Source: Nocardia sienata NBRC 100364 (GTDB lineage: Bacteria; Actinomycetota; Actinomycetes; Mycobacteriales; Mycobacteriaceae). From it: DNA of 64,000 nucleotides. This document shows, in pieces, positions 29,201 to 36,535 of the stretch. The notes under the pieces were generated by a model. That model worked only from the letters and a program-made list of their open reading frames with translations, was not told the DNA's origin and searched no databases. Where the stretch lies: positions 310,001-374,000 of the forward strand of contig NZ_BDBX01000003.1 of NCBI RefSeq assembly GCF_001613205.1, written 5' to 3'. A program made the translations under genes and the position numbers. The stretch's first letter is position 1, and every line of letters starts with the position of its first letter.

Positions 29201-29731
29201 CGGCACCTGTGAGTTGAGGTGATAGCGGTGGTACGGATGTGGATCCCGGATCGCATCCAGCGCCGGCGCCAACGCTCCGGGGGTGGCACGAACGAGTTCT
29301 TCGCGCGCGGCGTCGTCGCGGAGCATGAAGAACTTCATGAATGTCCACGCGTTCGGGGCGAATACGCGATAGCCCGTGTTGAACGTCAAGTTGAACGGCG
29401 AATCGCCGGATCCGTCCGGATCGAACCAGCGCAGCGACAGCCCGCGGATTCCGGGGGCGAGGTCGTCACTGGATACACCGTTGCTGTACCGTGCCAGCAC
29501 CGGGTACCGCTTGCCTCCGCCGAAGAACGGGTGCACCGGCGTACCCGGGGCGTCGAAGAAGTCGATATGGCCGCGAACCACGATCCCGGGTGCGTGGAAG
29601 GTTCGGGTGCGGGTCAGTTTCCCCATCGCCGTCACCTGCGCGAACTCCGTCAGCAGTTGCTGGAAGTCGTCGTCGATATCGGCGAGCCGAGGATCGCTCG
29701 CGCCGGTGGAGAAGATCAGGCCACGACTCAT
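26213..29731 (-). CDS. Four-domain fusion: catalase-like heme domain, FAD fatty-acid isomerase-like domain, ACP, thioesterase
   Basis: 1172 residues. (1) 1-350: catalase-related heme fold with distal His46 (TFHAPGIVVRGH), RYSNG...PGIRGLSLRW, Asn118 (NLTFNTGYRVF) and the proximal R-x3-Y ligand motif RALVY (Arg329, Tyr333); the size matches small catalase-related and allene-oxide-synthase domains, not full catalases. (2) 368-780: FAD domain (VIGAGPGGLAAAHEFERLG). The segments AGYGYLTDDLPALYFLK, LVLAVPL, YFPHFASADLAEGVYDKFEG and ARDLVTRHF match, from memory, the Propionibacterium acnes polyunsaturated fatty acid isomerase. (3) 798-875: ACP, Ser836 in LDSLA. (4) 895-1172: alpha/beta-hydrolase thioesterase, GYSLGG (Ser972) with a late His (PGNHFTIL). 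The ATG at 29731 overlaps the FAAL stop (ATGA). Confidence 0.85.
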   Translation of the reverse strand: MSRGLIFSTGASDPRLADIDDDFQQLLTEFAQVTAMGKLTRTRTFHAPGIVVRGHIDFFDAPGTPVHPFFGGGKRYPVLARYSNGVSSDDLAPGIRGLSLRWFDPDGSGDSPFNLTFNTGYRVFAPNAWTFMKFFMLRDDAAREELVRATPGALAPALDAIRDPHPYHRYHLNSQVPQQYVDGTGRPWLVRYRLVPGEEMPDIGHHTPRGWVVPPIERLMRAPDERRSSTLLRDEVRRMASEGSLRGLFQIQLHPLGDDAAANQAALSPSADWSAASYPFRTIGELRLDLVAEEDPAAELPFDPADAPQGLGIALARSPFEAASMNHARALVYRAGYAARTFRPEPIATGSPALSAPRVANGAEGGRTVCVIGAGPGGLAAAHEFERLGHTVVVLEREPVVGGKSVSVEIDGRAYDLGAHLCNDRYEHVIALADEFGLDTEDIIAPHIFDTQTFTAAMPKTAFATRDVVGRYMRLRAETFPDIGRPGLAHSARALSVPTREWLRDNDLEAMGASLGAVYTSAGYGYLTDDLPALYFLKVSETVSQLSVEPTRTRHANAFTIAGGLGALWERIAAKLADVRTGVEITSIDRRGDSVSVRLADGGTVHADDLVLAVPLDRLDGVLDMSLAERALARRIRRLDFYTVLCRITGLPRDGHYTVRSGDASPGPGHCVSFHHRYPGTDVYICYSYGADGLGPDDIVANLRDDVIGFGGAVTEVLLVRRWPYFPHFASADLAEGVYDKFEGRQGVRRTYHVGGLLGFEMIETTIAHARDLVTRHFAPEDSEEVSGPDGGHAPVPGRTAAEISAWLVGRLAREFELAEAEIDPAASLDDFALDSLAVAALHLDLSAWLGCRVHPTILLENPTIEDAARRLAEAVPAAPNTASAAAPVPLLAVPLTPPRPFFCIPGVNGIAYQFRTLAAALGPWWPFTALQAPGHDGAEPTLNTVEALAQRYLRDIRAVQPHGPYLLGGYSLGGLIAYETACRLRAAGEKVGEVVLIDTYVPLAGQSTPPWDERAALDELAAMLRAAAGATGNELVLDPELPLEQRRDAVCQELTRSRGSGARRQLEFILRVYQANLEANVRYRPPRSDLPVTLLRAEGAFPIVFGPERGPRVPLGDPAQGWDTVRTGRFRIVDVPGNHFTILSEARVGELADALREVLTGRRWALSETTL

Positions 29732-31482
29732 CGGGTGGCCGCCGCGGTGGGCCGGTCCTCGTTCTCCCGGCGCAGGAACTCCGCGCGGCACACGGGACGG
29801 CGGACCTTTCCGCTGGTCGTCTTCTGCACCAGTTTCGGGCCGACGAGCACTTCGTGGCAGGCGAGGCCGTGATCGTCGCGCACCCGACGGCGGACCGCGC
29901 GACGGATATCGGCGGCGGTGGCCTCGTCGAGTTCGGTGCCCGTGGTCTCGACGAGCACGATCAATCGCTCCGAGGCCGCACCGGGCAATGGCGGCACCGA
30001 GAAGGCGGCGATCCCGCCGGGACGAATCCGAGGATGCGCGGAGCGGACACTGGCCTCGATATCCTGCGGCGCGTAGTTGCGGCCGTGGACGATGACCAGA
30101 TCCTTCAGCCGGCCGGTGACGAACAGTTCGTCCTCGTGCAGGAAACCGAGGTCGCCGGTGCGCAGGTAGCGCCGCGGGTCACCGTCACCGACCACAGCGT
30201 GGAACGTTTCGCGCGTCTGTTCCTCGAGCGACCAGTAGCCGCGGGCCTTGGTGGGGGAATCGACCCAGATCTCCCCGATTTCCCGAGGCGCGCACGGCCG
30301 GCCGGTCTGCGGGTCGACGATGCGTAGCCGAGCGTCCGGTTTGGTGACCCAGCCGCTACCGTACAGAAGCACCGGTTCACGGCCGTCGTTCGCGGTGGCC
30401 GGCACGGCCCGGCCCTCTTCGAGTTGGTCACGATCGAAGGCCACGGCGCCTCCGCTGCCGACGGTGACACTGAGCGTGTGCTCGGCGAGTCCGTAGCCGG
30501 GATGGAATGCCTGCCGGGACGCGTCGCTGCATTCGAAAGCCGTGAAGAACGCCTCGACCGTCGACGCGAGAACGGTTTCCCCCGCGGTGCCGAACCTGCG
30601 CACCGAACTGAGGTCCCAGCCGGCGCGCTGTTGCGGAGTCGTCTTACGGACGATGAGGTCGTAGGCGAAGTTCGGCGCGGTGGTATGTGTGCCGCCGACC
30701 CGGGAGAGCACCTCGAACCAGATCGCCGGCCGCTGCAAGAAGTGCAGCGGTGAGATCAGGTAGGTGCGATCAGCGTTTCCGACCAGCGTGTTGAGCAGGA
30801 CACAGACCAGTCCGAGGTCATGGAAATGTGGTAGCCAGCTGACCGCGACGGTGTCGTCCCCGAGTTCGAAGTCGGCGGCGAGAGCGGCGAGTTCGTGGTG
30901 GATATTGCGATGGGTGACCACCACCCCCTTCGGCGAGCCCGTCGATCCCGAGGTGTACTGCAGGAAGGCCGGTTCGTCCGGATCGTTGGGCCGGTACCAG
31001 GAGCGAGGTGACTCGCCCGATCGGTCCGGGACATCAACGGGCCACAGCCAGGGCAGCTCCGGCCACTGTGCTCCCTCCGGTGGAAGCGGTACCGCATCCA
31101 CCATGGTGCGGTAGCCGGCGTGCGTCAGGATCGCCCGCGCACCGCAGTCCTGCGCGATACCCGATACCGCGCCGACTTCTTTCGCCAGGGCGAACGGGTT
31201 CGGCGGCGGGAGAGGAACCGGAATCACACCGGCGGCCAGGCAGCCGAGGAAGGCGACGATGAAATCCAACGAGGGCAGGTGCAGCAACAGCACCCGATCA
31301 CCGGGTTCCATCCCGGCTCGCCGCAACAGGGCCCGGACGTCTTGTGCTCGCTCCGCGAGCTGGTGGACCGTGAGGTGTTCGCCGTCGTGACCGTGCTCGT
31401 CGACGAAGACGAACAATGTGCGCCGCGGGTCTTCGGCATGGAGGGTGGCGAAAGCCGATACGACAGCGATTTCGGGCTCCAT
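29728..31482 (-). CDS. Fatty acyl-AMP ligase (FAAL, FadD-type)
   Basis: 584-residue acyl-adenylate-forming enzyme that activates a fatty acid as acyl-AMP and passes it to an ACP. The adenylation signature LQYTSGSTGSPKGVVVTHRN lies at residues ~174-193, the FAAL-type lid and insertion region around VSWLPHFHDLGLV and FLQRPAIWFEVLSR, YGLAEHTLS replaces the usual GxTE, and the late lysine is in KTTSGKVRRP. The length and absence of CoA-ligase features favour FAAL over FACL. It is the first gene of the 20-kb lipid operon, preceded by a GAAAGGATC ribosome site, and overlaps the fusion gene whose ACP domain is the most plausible acceptor. It probably supplies the starter chain. Confidence 0.88.
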   Translation of the reverse strand: MEPEIAVVSAFATLHAEDPRRTLFVFVDEHGHDGEHLTVHQLAERAQDVRALLRRAGMEPGDRVLLLHLPSLDFIVAFLGCLAAGVIPVPLPPPNPFALAKEVGAVSGIAQDCGARAILTHAGYRTMVDAVPLPPEGAQWPELPWLWPVDVPDRSGESPRSWYRPNDPDEPAFLQYTSGSTGSPKGVVVTHRNIHHELAALAADFELGDDTVAVSWLPHFHDLGLVCVLLNTLVGNADRTYLISPLHFLQRPAIWFEVLSRVGGTHTTAPNFAYDLIVRKTTPQQRAGWDLSSVRRFGTAGETVLASTVEAFFTAFECSDASRQAFHPGYGLAEHTLSVTVGSGGAVAFDRDQLEEGRAVPATANDGREPVLLYGSGWVTKPDARLRIVDPQTGRPCAPREIGEIWVDSPTKARGYWSLEEQTRETFHAVVGDGDPRRYLRTGDLGFLHEDELFVTGRLKDLVIVHGRNYAPQDIEASVRSAHPRIRPGGIAAFSVPPLPGAASERLIVLVETTGTELDEATAADIRRAVRRRVRDDHGLACHEVLVGPKLVQKTTSGKVRRPVCRAEFLRRENEDRPTAAATR

Positions 31483-31767
31483 CGTGAGCAGATCCTTTCA
31501 CCACGGCGGCAGGTAGTGCTTGCCCGGCCCTGGGCATCCCGCGCGGCGTCAAGTTAACTCGTCGTCTGCTCGGATCTGTTTTCACGCTTGGGAAGAGATC
31601 TCGCAGCTACCACCACGGGCACAACCTCCACACGGGCCGAACCGTGCCCGTGCGGGTTTTCCGCAAAACAGCAGAGTCGGCGGTGGTGGCGACCGGCTCG
31701 CAGTGTGTGCGGTGATCGACCGCGACGGCGAGGGCCCTCGAGGCAGCGCTGGGTGGTGGCCAGATCA
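31483..31767 (-). promoter_or_regulatory. Presumed promoter region of the lipid operon
   Basis: 285 bp between cyp51 (ending left at 31768) and the FAAL gene. It holds the FAAL ribosome site and must hold the promoter of the 20-kb operon if the operon is not read through from cyp51. I see an AGTTAACT palindrome at 31552-31559, about 70 bp upstream of the FAAL ATG, but no consensus promoter. No ferredoxin or other small gene is present; the short frames crossing it are not supported. Confidence 0.4.
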
Positions 31768-33123
31768 TCACGCCTTCTGCCGGCGGCGGTACCGTACCCG
31801 GCACGGCTGCTGTAGTTGCACCACCATCTTCGAGTGATCGTTGCGGTATGACTCCGTCGGCTGCGCCATCTCGAATTCCCAGTCCCGCAGGAGAACCGAG
31901 AAGATCGCTTTGAGCTGCATCAGCGCGAACGCCGCGCCGACGCAGCGGTGCCGGCCCGCGCCGAATGGGATCCACGTCCATCGATTGACCAGGTCTTCCT
32001 GGTTGGGGTCGATATAGCGGCCGGGATCGAAACTGTCCGGGTTCGGGAAGTCCTCGGGTAGCCGGTTGGAGATCGCCGGGGTCGCCGCCACATGATCGCC
32101 GGGCTCGATCCGGTTCCCGCACACCTCGAACTCGCCCTGGGCCACGCGCATCAGGATGATGAGCGGGGGATGCAGCCGAAGCGTCTCTTTGAGAACCGCT
32201 TCCAGGCGCGGGATCTGGCGCAGCGCGTGGAAACTCACTTCCTGGCCGTCGGCGTAGAGTTCGTCGAGTTCCTTCACGACTCCGGACAGCACCTCCGGAT
32301 GCCGCAGCAATTCGATGACCGACCAGGCGGCGGTGCCCGAGGTGGTGTGGTGGCCGGCGAACATCATCGAGATGAAGATGCCGGTGACCTCGCTGGCACT
32401 GAAATGCGGTGTACCGTCCTCTTTCTGCACGGAGACCAGCACATCGAGCAGGTCGCGGTCCGCTTTGCCGGCGGGCGGGTTCGCGATGCGCCCGTTCATG
32501 ATCTCCTGGACGAGTTCGACCAGGGCCGCGCGGGATTCGTCGCGGATCCGGAAGCTTTCGATCGGCAGGTACGGGTCCACATACGCCAGCGCGTCGGTGC
32601 CGCGTTCCAGGTTGTGGTACAGATGCGCGAAGCGGCTGTCGAGTTCCTCGCGGAACTTCGTCCCGATCAGGCAGGCCGAGGAGGTGTAGATGGTGAGTTC
32701 GGCGAAGAAATCGAGCAGATCGATCTCGCCTTCCTCGTCCCAGCTCGCCAGCATCCGGTCGACCTCTTTTTCGATGGTCGCCGCGTGCCCGCGCATCTGA
32801 TCGCCGCGCAGCGCGGAGTTGTGCAGCATCTCCTTACGGCGTTCCGGGCTGGCGTCGAACACCACGCCTTCACCGAAGATCGGTTTCATGAAGGGGTAGG
32901 CGGCGGCTTGATCCAGTTCTTCGTCGGTGGCGCGGAAGAAGAACTCGTTCGCTTCGGCGCCGGTGAGCAGGACGACGTGGCGTCCGGCGAGGTCGAACCG
33001 GCCGACGTCGCCGCATTCCTGCCGGACCCGGCGCATCAGCGCGATCGGGTCGGTCCGGAATTCTTCGAGGTGGCCGTATTCGTGTTCGCCTCCGGACACC
33101 CGCGGCGGTTTCACCGAAGTCAT
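31768..33123 (-). CDS. cyp51: Cytochrome P450 CYP51, sterol 14-alpha-demethylase
   Basis: 451 residues, collinear with mycobacterial CYP51 from the N-terminal PRVSGG..HEYGHLEEFRTDPI to the end. Diagnostic features are the CYP51 B'-helix region YPFMKPIFGEGVVFD, the I-helix MMFAGHHTTSGTAAW (CYP51 has HT in place of the usual acid-Thr pair), ETLR (Glu313-Arg316) and the heme loop PFGAGRHRCVG with Cys394. It should demethylate sterols such as lanosterol or dihydrolanosterol in vitro; actinobacteria of this group do not generally make sterols, so the native substrate is unclear. In mycobacteria a ferredoxin gene follows cyp51; none does here. It is divergent from an SDR operon across a 185-bp region rich in GACAC half-sites. 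Confidence 0.93.
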   Translation of the reverse strand: MTSVKPPRVSGGEHEYGHLEEFRTDPIALMRRVRQECGDVGRFDLAGRHVVLLTGAEANEFFFRATDEELDQAAAYPFMKPIFGEGVVFDASPERRKEMLHNSALRGDQMRGHAATIEKEVDRMLASWDEEGEIDLLDFFAELTIYTSSACLIGTKFREELDSRFAHLYHNLERGTDALAYVDPYLPIESFRIRDESRAALVELVQEIMNGRIANPPAGKADRDLLDVLVSVQKEDGTPHFSASEVTGIFISMMFAGHHTTSGTAAWSVIELLRHPEVLSGVVKELDELYADGQEVSFHALRQIPRLEAVLKETLRLHPPLIILMRVAQGEFEVCGNRIEPGDHVAATPAISNRLPEDFPNPDSFDPGRYIDPNQEDLVNRWTWIPFGAGRHRCVGAAFALMQLKAIFSVLLRDWEFEMAQPTESYRNDHSKMVVQLQQPCRVRYRRRQKA

Positions 33124-33145
33124 GTGGAAATCCTTCCCCAGATTG

Positions 33146-33266
33146 CTGTCCAGGATCTATGGTAGACACCTGTCTGGACAGTACTACGGGGTGTTGTCCG
33201 CGAGCAAGATGTGTCCGGTTGTGACACCGGGCCGCCGTGGGGATGCCATACTGCCTGGACACCTGT
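33146..33266. promoter_or_regulatory. Cluster of GACACC/TGTCC half-sites in the cyp51-SDR divergent region
   Basis: The region holds a short palindrome CTGTC-TG-GACAG (33170-33181), an inverted pair CTGTCCAG (33146-33153) / CTGGACAG (33174-33181), a GTGTC...GACAC pair (33211-33215 / 33223-33227), and a repeated GACACCTGT (33165-33173 and 33258-33266). The pattern suggests a TetR- or MarR-type operator array serving both directions. No such regulator gene is adjacent. The sites are read directly; the regulatory role is inference. Confidence 0.45.
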
Positions 33267-33308
33267 ACGGAGTAGTGTTCGGCCGAGCGAAGCGAGCGAG
33301 AACAGGCG

Positions 33309-34205
33309 ATGAGCGGAAACCAGACCCTGTGGGGACGCGGCGCCGTGGTCGTCGGCGCCACCAGCGGCATCGGCTACGCCGTCGCGCACGCACTGGCCGG
33401 GCACGGCGCCGGCGTGGTGGTCAACAGTCGCAACGTCGCCGCGGTCGAACGCACCGTGAATTCGCTGACCCTCGCCGGTCACCGCGCGGTCGGCGTCGCC
33501 GGCAGCGCCGCCGACGAATCCACCGCCACCGAACTCGTCGACGCCTGTATCCGTACCTTTGGTGCCGTCGACGTGCTCGTCAACTGCGCCGGAATCGCCG
33601 AACCGGCCGGCTCCTCGATCCTCGACGTCAGCACCCGCGACTGGCGTGCCCTCCTCGACTCCCACCTCACCACCACGTTCAACACCTGCCGCGCCGCCGC
33701 CCCGAGAATGGTCGCGCAGGGCCGCGGCAGCATCATCAACACCAGTTCCTTCGCCTACCTCGGCGACTACGGTGGCACCGGCTACGCCGCCGGGAAAGGC
33801 GCGGTCAACTCCCTCACTCTCGCCATCGCCGCCGAACTGGCCGAACACAAGGTGCGCGCCAATGTCGTATGCCCCGGCGCGAAAACCCGGCTCTCCAGCG
33901 GATTCGCCTACGAAGCCAAGATCATGGAACTCTACCGGCGCGGCATGCTCGACGAGATCAGCAAGAACGCCGCCCTCGACGCGCCACCCGCCGACTACGT
34001 CGCTCAGCTGTACCTGTACCTCGCGGGTGCGGCCGCCGAGCGGGTCACCGGCCAGATCTTCGTCGCCGCCGGCGGATTCGTCGGCCGCTACGACAGGACC
34101 ACCCCCGGCATCCTCGGCTTCCGCGACCACAACGACACCCCGCCCTGGACCCAGGACGAACTACACCGCATGATCGGCGGCCGCGAACAGAGCAGGACGG
34201 TATGA
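33309..34205 (+). CDS. Short-chain dehydrogenase/reductase (SDR)
   Basis: 298-residue NAD(P)-dependent oxidoreductase. The Rossmann glycine motif reads VGATSGIG near residue 17, NCAG is present near residue 92, and the catalytic Ser and Y-x3-K are in INTSSFAYLGDYGGTGYAAGKG (residues ~137-158). A longer-than-usual C-terminus (FRDHNDTPPWTQDELHRMIG) resembles SDRs that act with bulky substrates. It begins a three-gene set coupled by ATGA overlaps (SDR, LLM oxidoreductase, phosphotransferase), divergent from cyp51. An SDR also neighbours cyp51 in mycobacteria, so a shared sterol or terpenoid-type substrate is possible but unproven. Confidence 0.85.
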   Translation: MSGNQTLWGRGAVVVGATSGIGYAVAHALAGHGAGVVVNSRNVAAVERTVNSLTLAGHRAVGVAGSAADESTATELVDACIRTFGAVDVLVNCAGIAEPAGSSILDVSTRDWRALLDSHLTTTFNTCRAAAPRMVAQGRGSIINTSSFAYLGDYGGTGYAAGKGAVNSLTLAIAAELAEHKVRANVVCPGAKTRLSSGFAYEAKIMELYRRGMLDEISKNAALDAPPADYVAQLYLYLAGAAAERVTGQIFVAAGGFVGRYDRTTPGILGFRDHNDTPPWTQDELHRMIGGREQSRTV

Positions 34206-35362
34206 GCGAATCCGGCCCGGACGCGGTAGCGGATCCCGGTCGCGCAGGGCCCCCGGCGGCCCCGGTCGGGCAACACCGGCCCGAGTTCCCCGAACTCGGT
34301 TGCTACGGCCTCGCCGGCCACGCCACCGACCCCCACATCCTGCTCGACGAAGCCCGCGCCGCCGAACGCCTCGGACTGGGTGCCATGTTCCTGTCCGAAC
34401 GGTTCAACACCAAAGAAGCGTTCGCCCTCGCCGCCGCCGCGGGCGCGGTCACCACCGGCCTCGGCATCTGCACCGCCGCCACCAACCACAACACCCGCCA
34501 CCCGCTGATCACCGCTTCCGCCGCGGTCACCCTGCACCGGCTCACCCGTGGCCGCTACAGCCTCGGCCTCGGACGCGGGTTCGGTGCCCTCTTCGACGTC
34601 ATCGGCCTGCCCCGCATCACCTCCGCGCAGCTGCGCGACGCCGTCGAGCTCTACCGGCGCCTCTGGCGCGGCGATACCGTCGCGGGGCACGACGGACCGG
34701 CCGGGAAATACCCGGTCCTGCACCTCGACCCCACCTACGACGAAGCCATCCCGATCACGCTCACCGCGATCGGCGCCGATACCCTGCGCCTGGCCGGGCA
34801 GATCGCCGACGCCGTAGTACTGCACACCTTCTTCACCGACGACACCACCGCTCGCGCGGTGCGCGCCGTTCGCGGTGCCGCCGAAGCCGCCGGCCGCGAC
34901 CCCACCGCCCTCCGTATCTGGTCGGTGCTGGCCGTGGTGGACGACACCCAGGGCGAGATTGCCCGGCTACGCAAACTCGTCGGCCGCCTCGGCACCTATC
35001 TGCAGGGGTACGGCGAGATCCTCGTCCAGGTCAACGGATGGGACGAGCGAGCGCTCGACGAATTCCGGACGCACCCTCTGGTCCTCGGTGCCGGCGGGGC
35101 GCTCGACGCAGTCGCCGACCCGGCGACCCTCGCGGCGATCGAAGACCTGATGCCCGCGGAATGGCTCACCGCCTCCGCCGGCGGCACCCCCGAACAGTGC
35201 GCTGCGCGAATCGCCGACCAGTTCGCGACCGGCGTCGACGGCGTCATCCTGCACGGGAATACCCCCACCGAACTCGTACCCACCCTCGATGCGTGGCGAC
35301 GGCGCCGTGACCCGGCCCGCTTCGTGGAGCTGCCGTCCAACCCCGGCAGGAGCCGTCGATGA
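34202..35362 (+). CDS. LLM-class flavin/F420 oxidoreductase (TIGR03857-like)
   Basis: 386-residue TIM-barrel oxidoreductase of the luciferase-like family. It has the expected RAAERLGLGAMFLSERFNTKEA at the first strand-helix, TAATNHNTRHPLITASAA, GRYSLGLGRGFG and the C-terminal TPEQCAARIADQFATGVDGV. It most resembles the subgroup of mycobacterial F420-dependent enzymes I know as TIGR03857. The ATG overlaps the SDR stop and its own stop overlaps the phosphotransferase start, so the three enzymes are made together. The proline-rich first ~25 residues are probably disordered. Substrate unknown. Confidence 0.82.
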   Translation: MSESGPDAVADPGRAGPPAAPVGQHRPEFPELGCYGLAGHATDPHILLDEARAAERLGLGAMFLSERFNTKEAFALAAAAGAVTTGLGICTAATNHNTRHPLITASAAVTLHRLTRGRYSLGLGRGFGALFDVIGLPRITSAQLRDAVELYRRLWRGDTVAGHDGPAGKYPVLHLDPTYDEAIPITLTAIGADTLRLAGQIADAVVLHTFFTDDTTARAVRAVRGAAEAAGRDPTALRIWSVLAVVDDTQGEIARLRKLVGRLGTYLQGYGEILVQVNGWDERALDEFRTHPLVLGAGGALDAVADPATLAAIEDLMPAEWLTASAGGTPEQCAARIADQFATGVDGVILHGNTPTELVPTLDAWRRRRDPARFVELPSNPGRSRR

Positions 35363-36423
35363 CCATCCCCACCGGTATCGCCGACCTCACCGCCGAGTGG
35401 CTCACCGCCGTTCTCGGCCGTCCCGTCCACCACGTCACCGCCGAACCCGCGGGTACCGGCCAGATCGGCACCGTGTACCGGCTCCGGCTCACCGGCGACG
35501 CCGTCCCGGCCCGGCTACTGGCCAAACTCCCCGCCGCCGATCCCGGCGTACGCGGCATGCTGTCGGGAGTCTATCGGCAGGAAGTCCGGTTCTACACCGA
35601 GATCGCCCACACCGTCACCGTCCGCACACCGCACTGCCACCACGCAGAGATCCACGACGACGGCGCCGAATTCGTTCTACTGCTCGAAGATCTCGCCCCG
35701 GCCCGCCCCGGCGATCAGATCGGCGGCTGCCCGGTCGCGCATGCACACGCCGCGGTCGCCAACCTCGCCGGCCTGCACGCCCCCCGCTGGTGCGACGAAA
35801 CCCTGCTCGAGATCGAAGGATTCAGCCGTAACGGTCCCGCCGAGGCCGAGATACTGCGGGAACTCTACGGCCCCGCCACCGATATCTTCCTCGACCGCCT
35901 CGGTGACCGGCTCGCCCCCGAAGACCACGACACCCTGCGCGCCTGCGGCACGGTGATCGCCGACTGGATGCTGGCCCGTCCCGAACGTTTCGCGCTCGTG
36001 CACGGCGACTACCGCCTCGACAACCTGCTGTTCGACGCCGGGGACCCCCCGGTGGTCACCGCCGTCGACTGGCAGACGGTGAACCTGGGCCTGCCGGCCC
36101 GCGATCTCGCCTACTTCATCGCCACCGGCCTCGACTCCGGGGTCCGGCGCGCCACCGAAGACGACCTCGTCGCCACCTACCATCAGCGGCTCACCGAACA
36201 CGGGGTCAACGGTTATACGCTCGACGACTGCCGCCAGGACTACCGGTTCGCGACCCTGCAGGTTCCGCTGGTCGCGATCTTCGGCGCCGCGTACGGCACC
36301 CCCACCGAACGCGGTGACGCCATGTTCGCTGTGATGATCCGCCGCGGTTGTGCTGCCATCCGGGACCTCGATTCGCTGACCGCTCGGCCCGCGCCGATCC
36401 GGGCACACATCGATAAACGCTGA
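35359..36423 (+). CDS. Aminoglycoside-phosphotransferase-family kinase (APH-like)
   Basis: 354-residue small-molecule kinase of the APH/choline-kinase/ecdysteroid-kinase fold. Near residue 36 GTGQIGTVYRLRL is a glycine-rich loop, LLAKLP supplies the ATP-binding lysine, VHGDYRLDNLLFD (residues ~213-225) is the catalytic Brenner motif, and VDWQTVNLGLPARDLAY is the metal-binding DxD/E segment. Proteins of this group in nocardioforms often sit with SDR and lipid or steroid genes, and the ecdysteroid-kinase branch phosphorylates steroid alcohols, which fits the CYP51-SDR surroundings. That link is inference; antibiotic resistance is not indicated by context. Confidence 0.8.
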   Translation: MTIPTGIADLTAEWLTAVLGRPVHHVTAEPAGTGQIGTVYRLRLTGDAVPARLLAKLPAADPGVRGMLSGVYRQEVRFYTEIAHTVTVRTPHCHHAEIHDDGAEFVLLLEDLAPARPGDQIGGCPVAHAHAAVANLAGLHAPRWCDETLLEIEGFSRNGPAEAEILRELYGPATDIFLDRLGDRLAPEDHDTLRACGTVIADWMLARPERFALVHGDYRLDNLLFDAGDPPVVTAVDWQTVNLGLPARDLAYFIATGLDSGVRRATEDDLVATYHQRLTEHGVNGYTLDDCRQDYRFATLQVPLVAIFGAAYGTPTERGDAMFAVMIRRGCAAIRDLDSLTARPAPIRAHIDKR

Positions 36424-36535
36424 CCCGGCTCCGTCTTCTGGGGGACCACACTCGTGTCGGTATCGTGCGAAGCGCAAACAAAACCGCAGTAATTCACATC
36501 CGGTCCCGTCGGGGCCGTGGGGGAGGGACTCGCTC

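Noticed and set aside
31601..31680. Hairpin CACGGGC...GCCCGTG followed by GTTTT as a terminator for cyp51
   Set aside because: The T-run is on the plus strand, whereas cyp51 and the lipid operon are transcribed from the minus strand.
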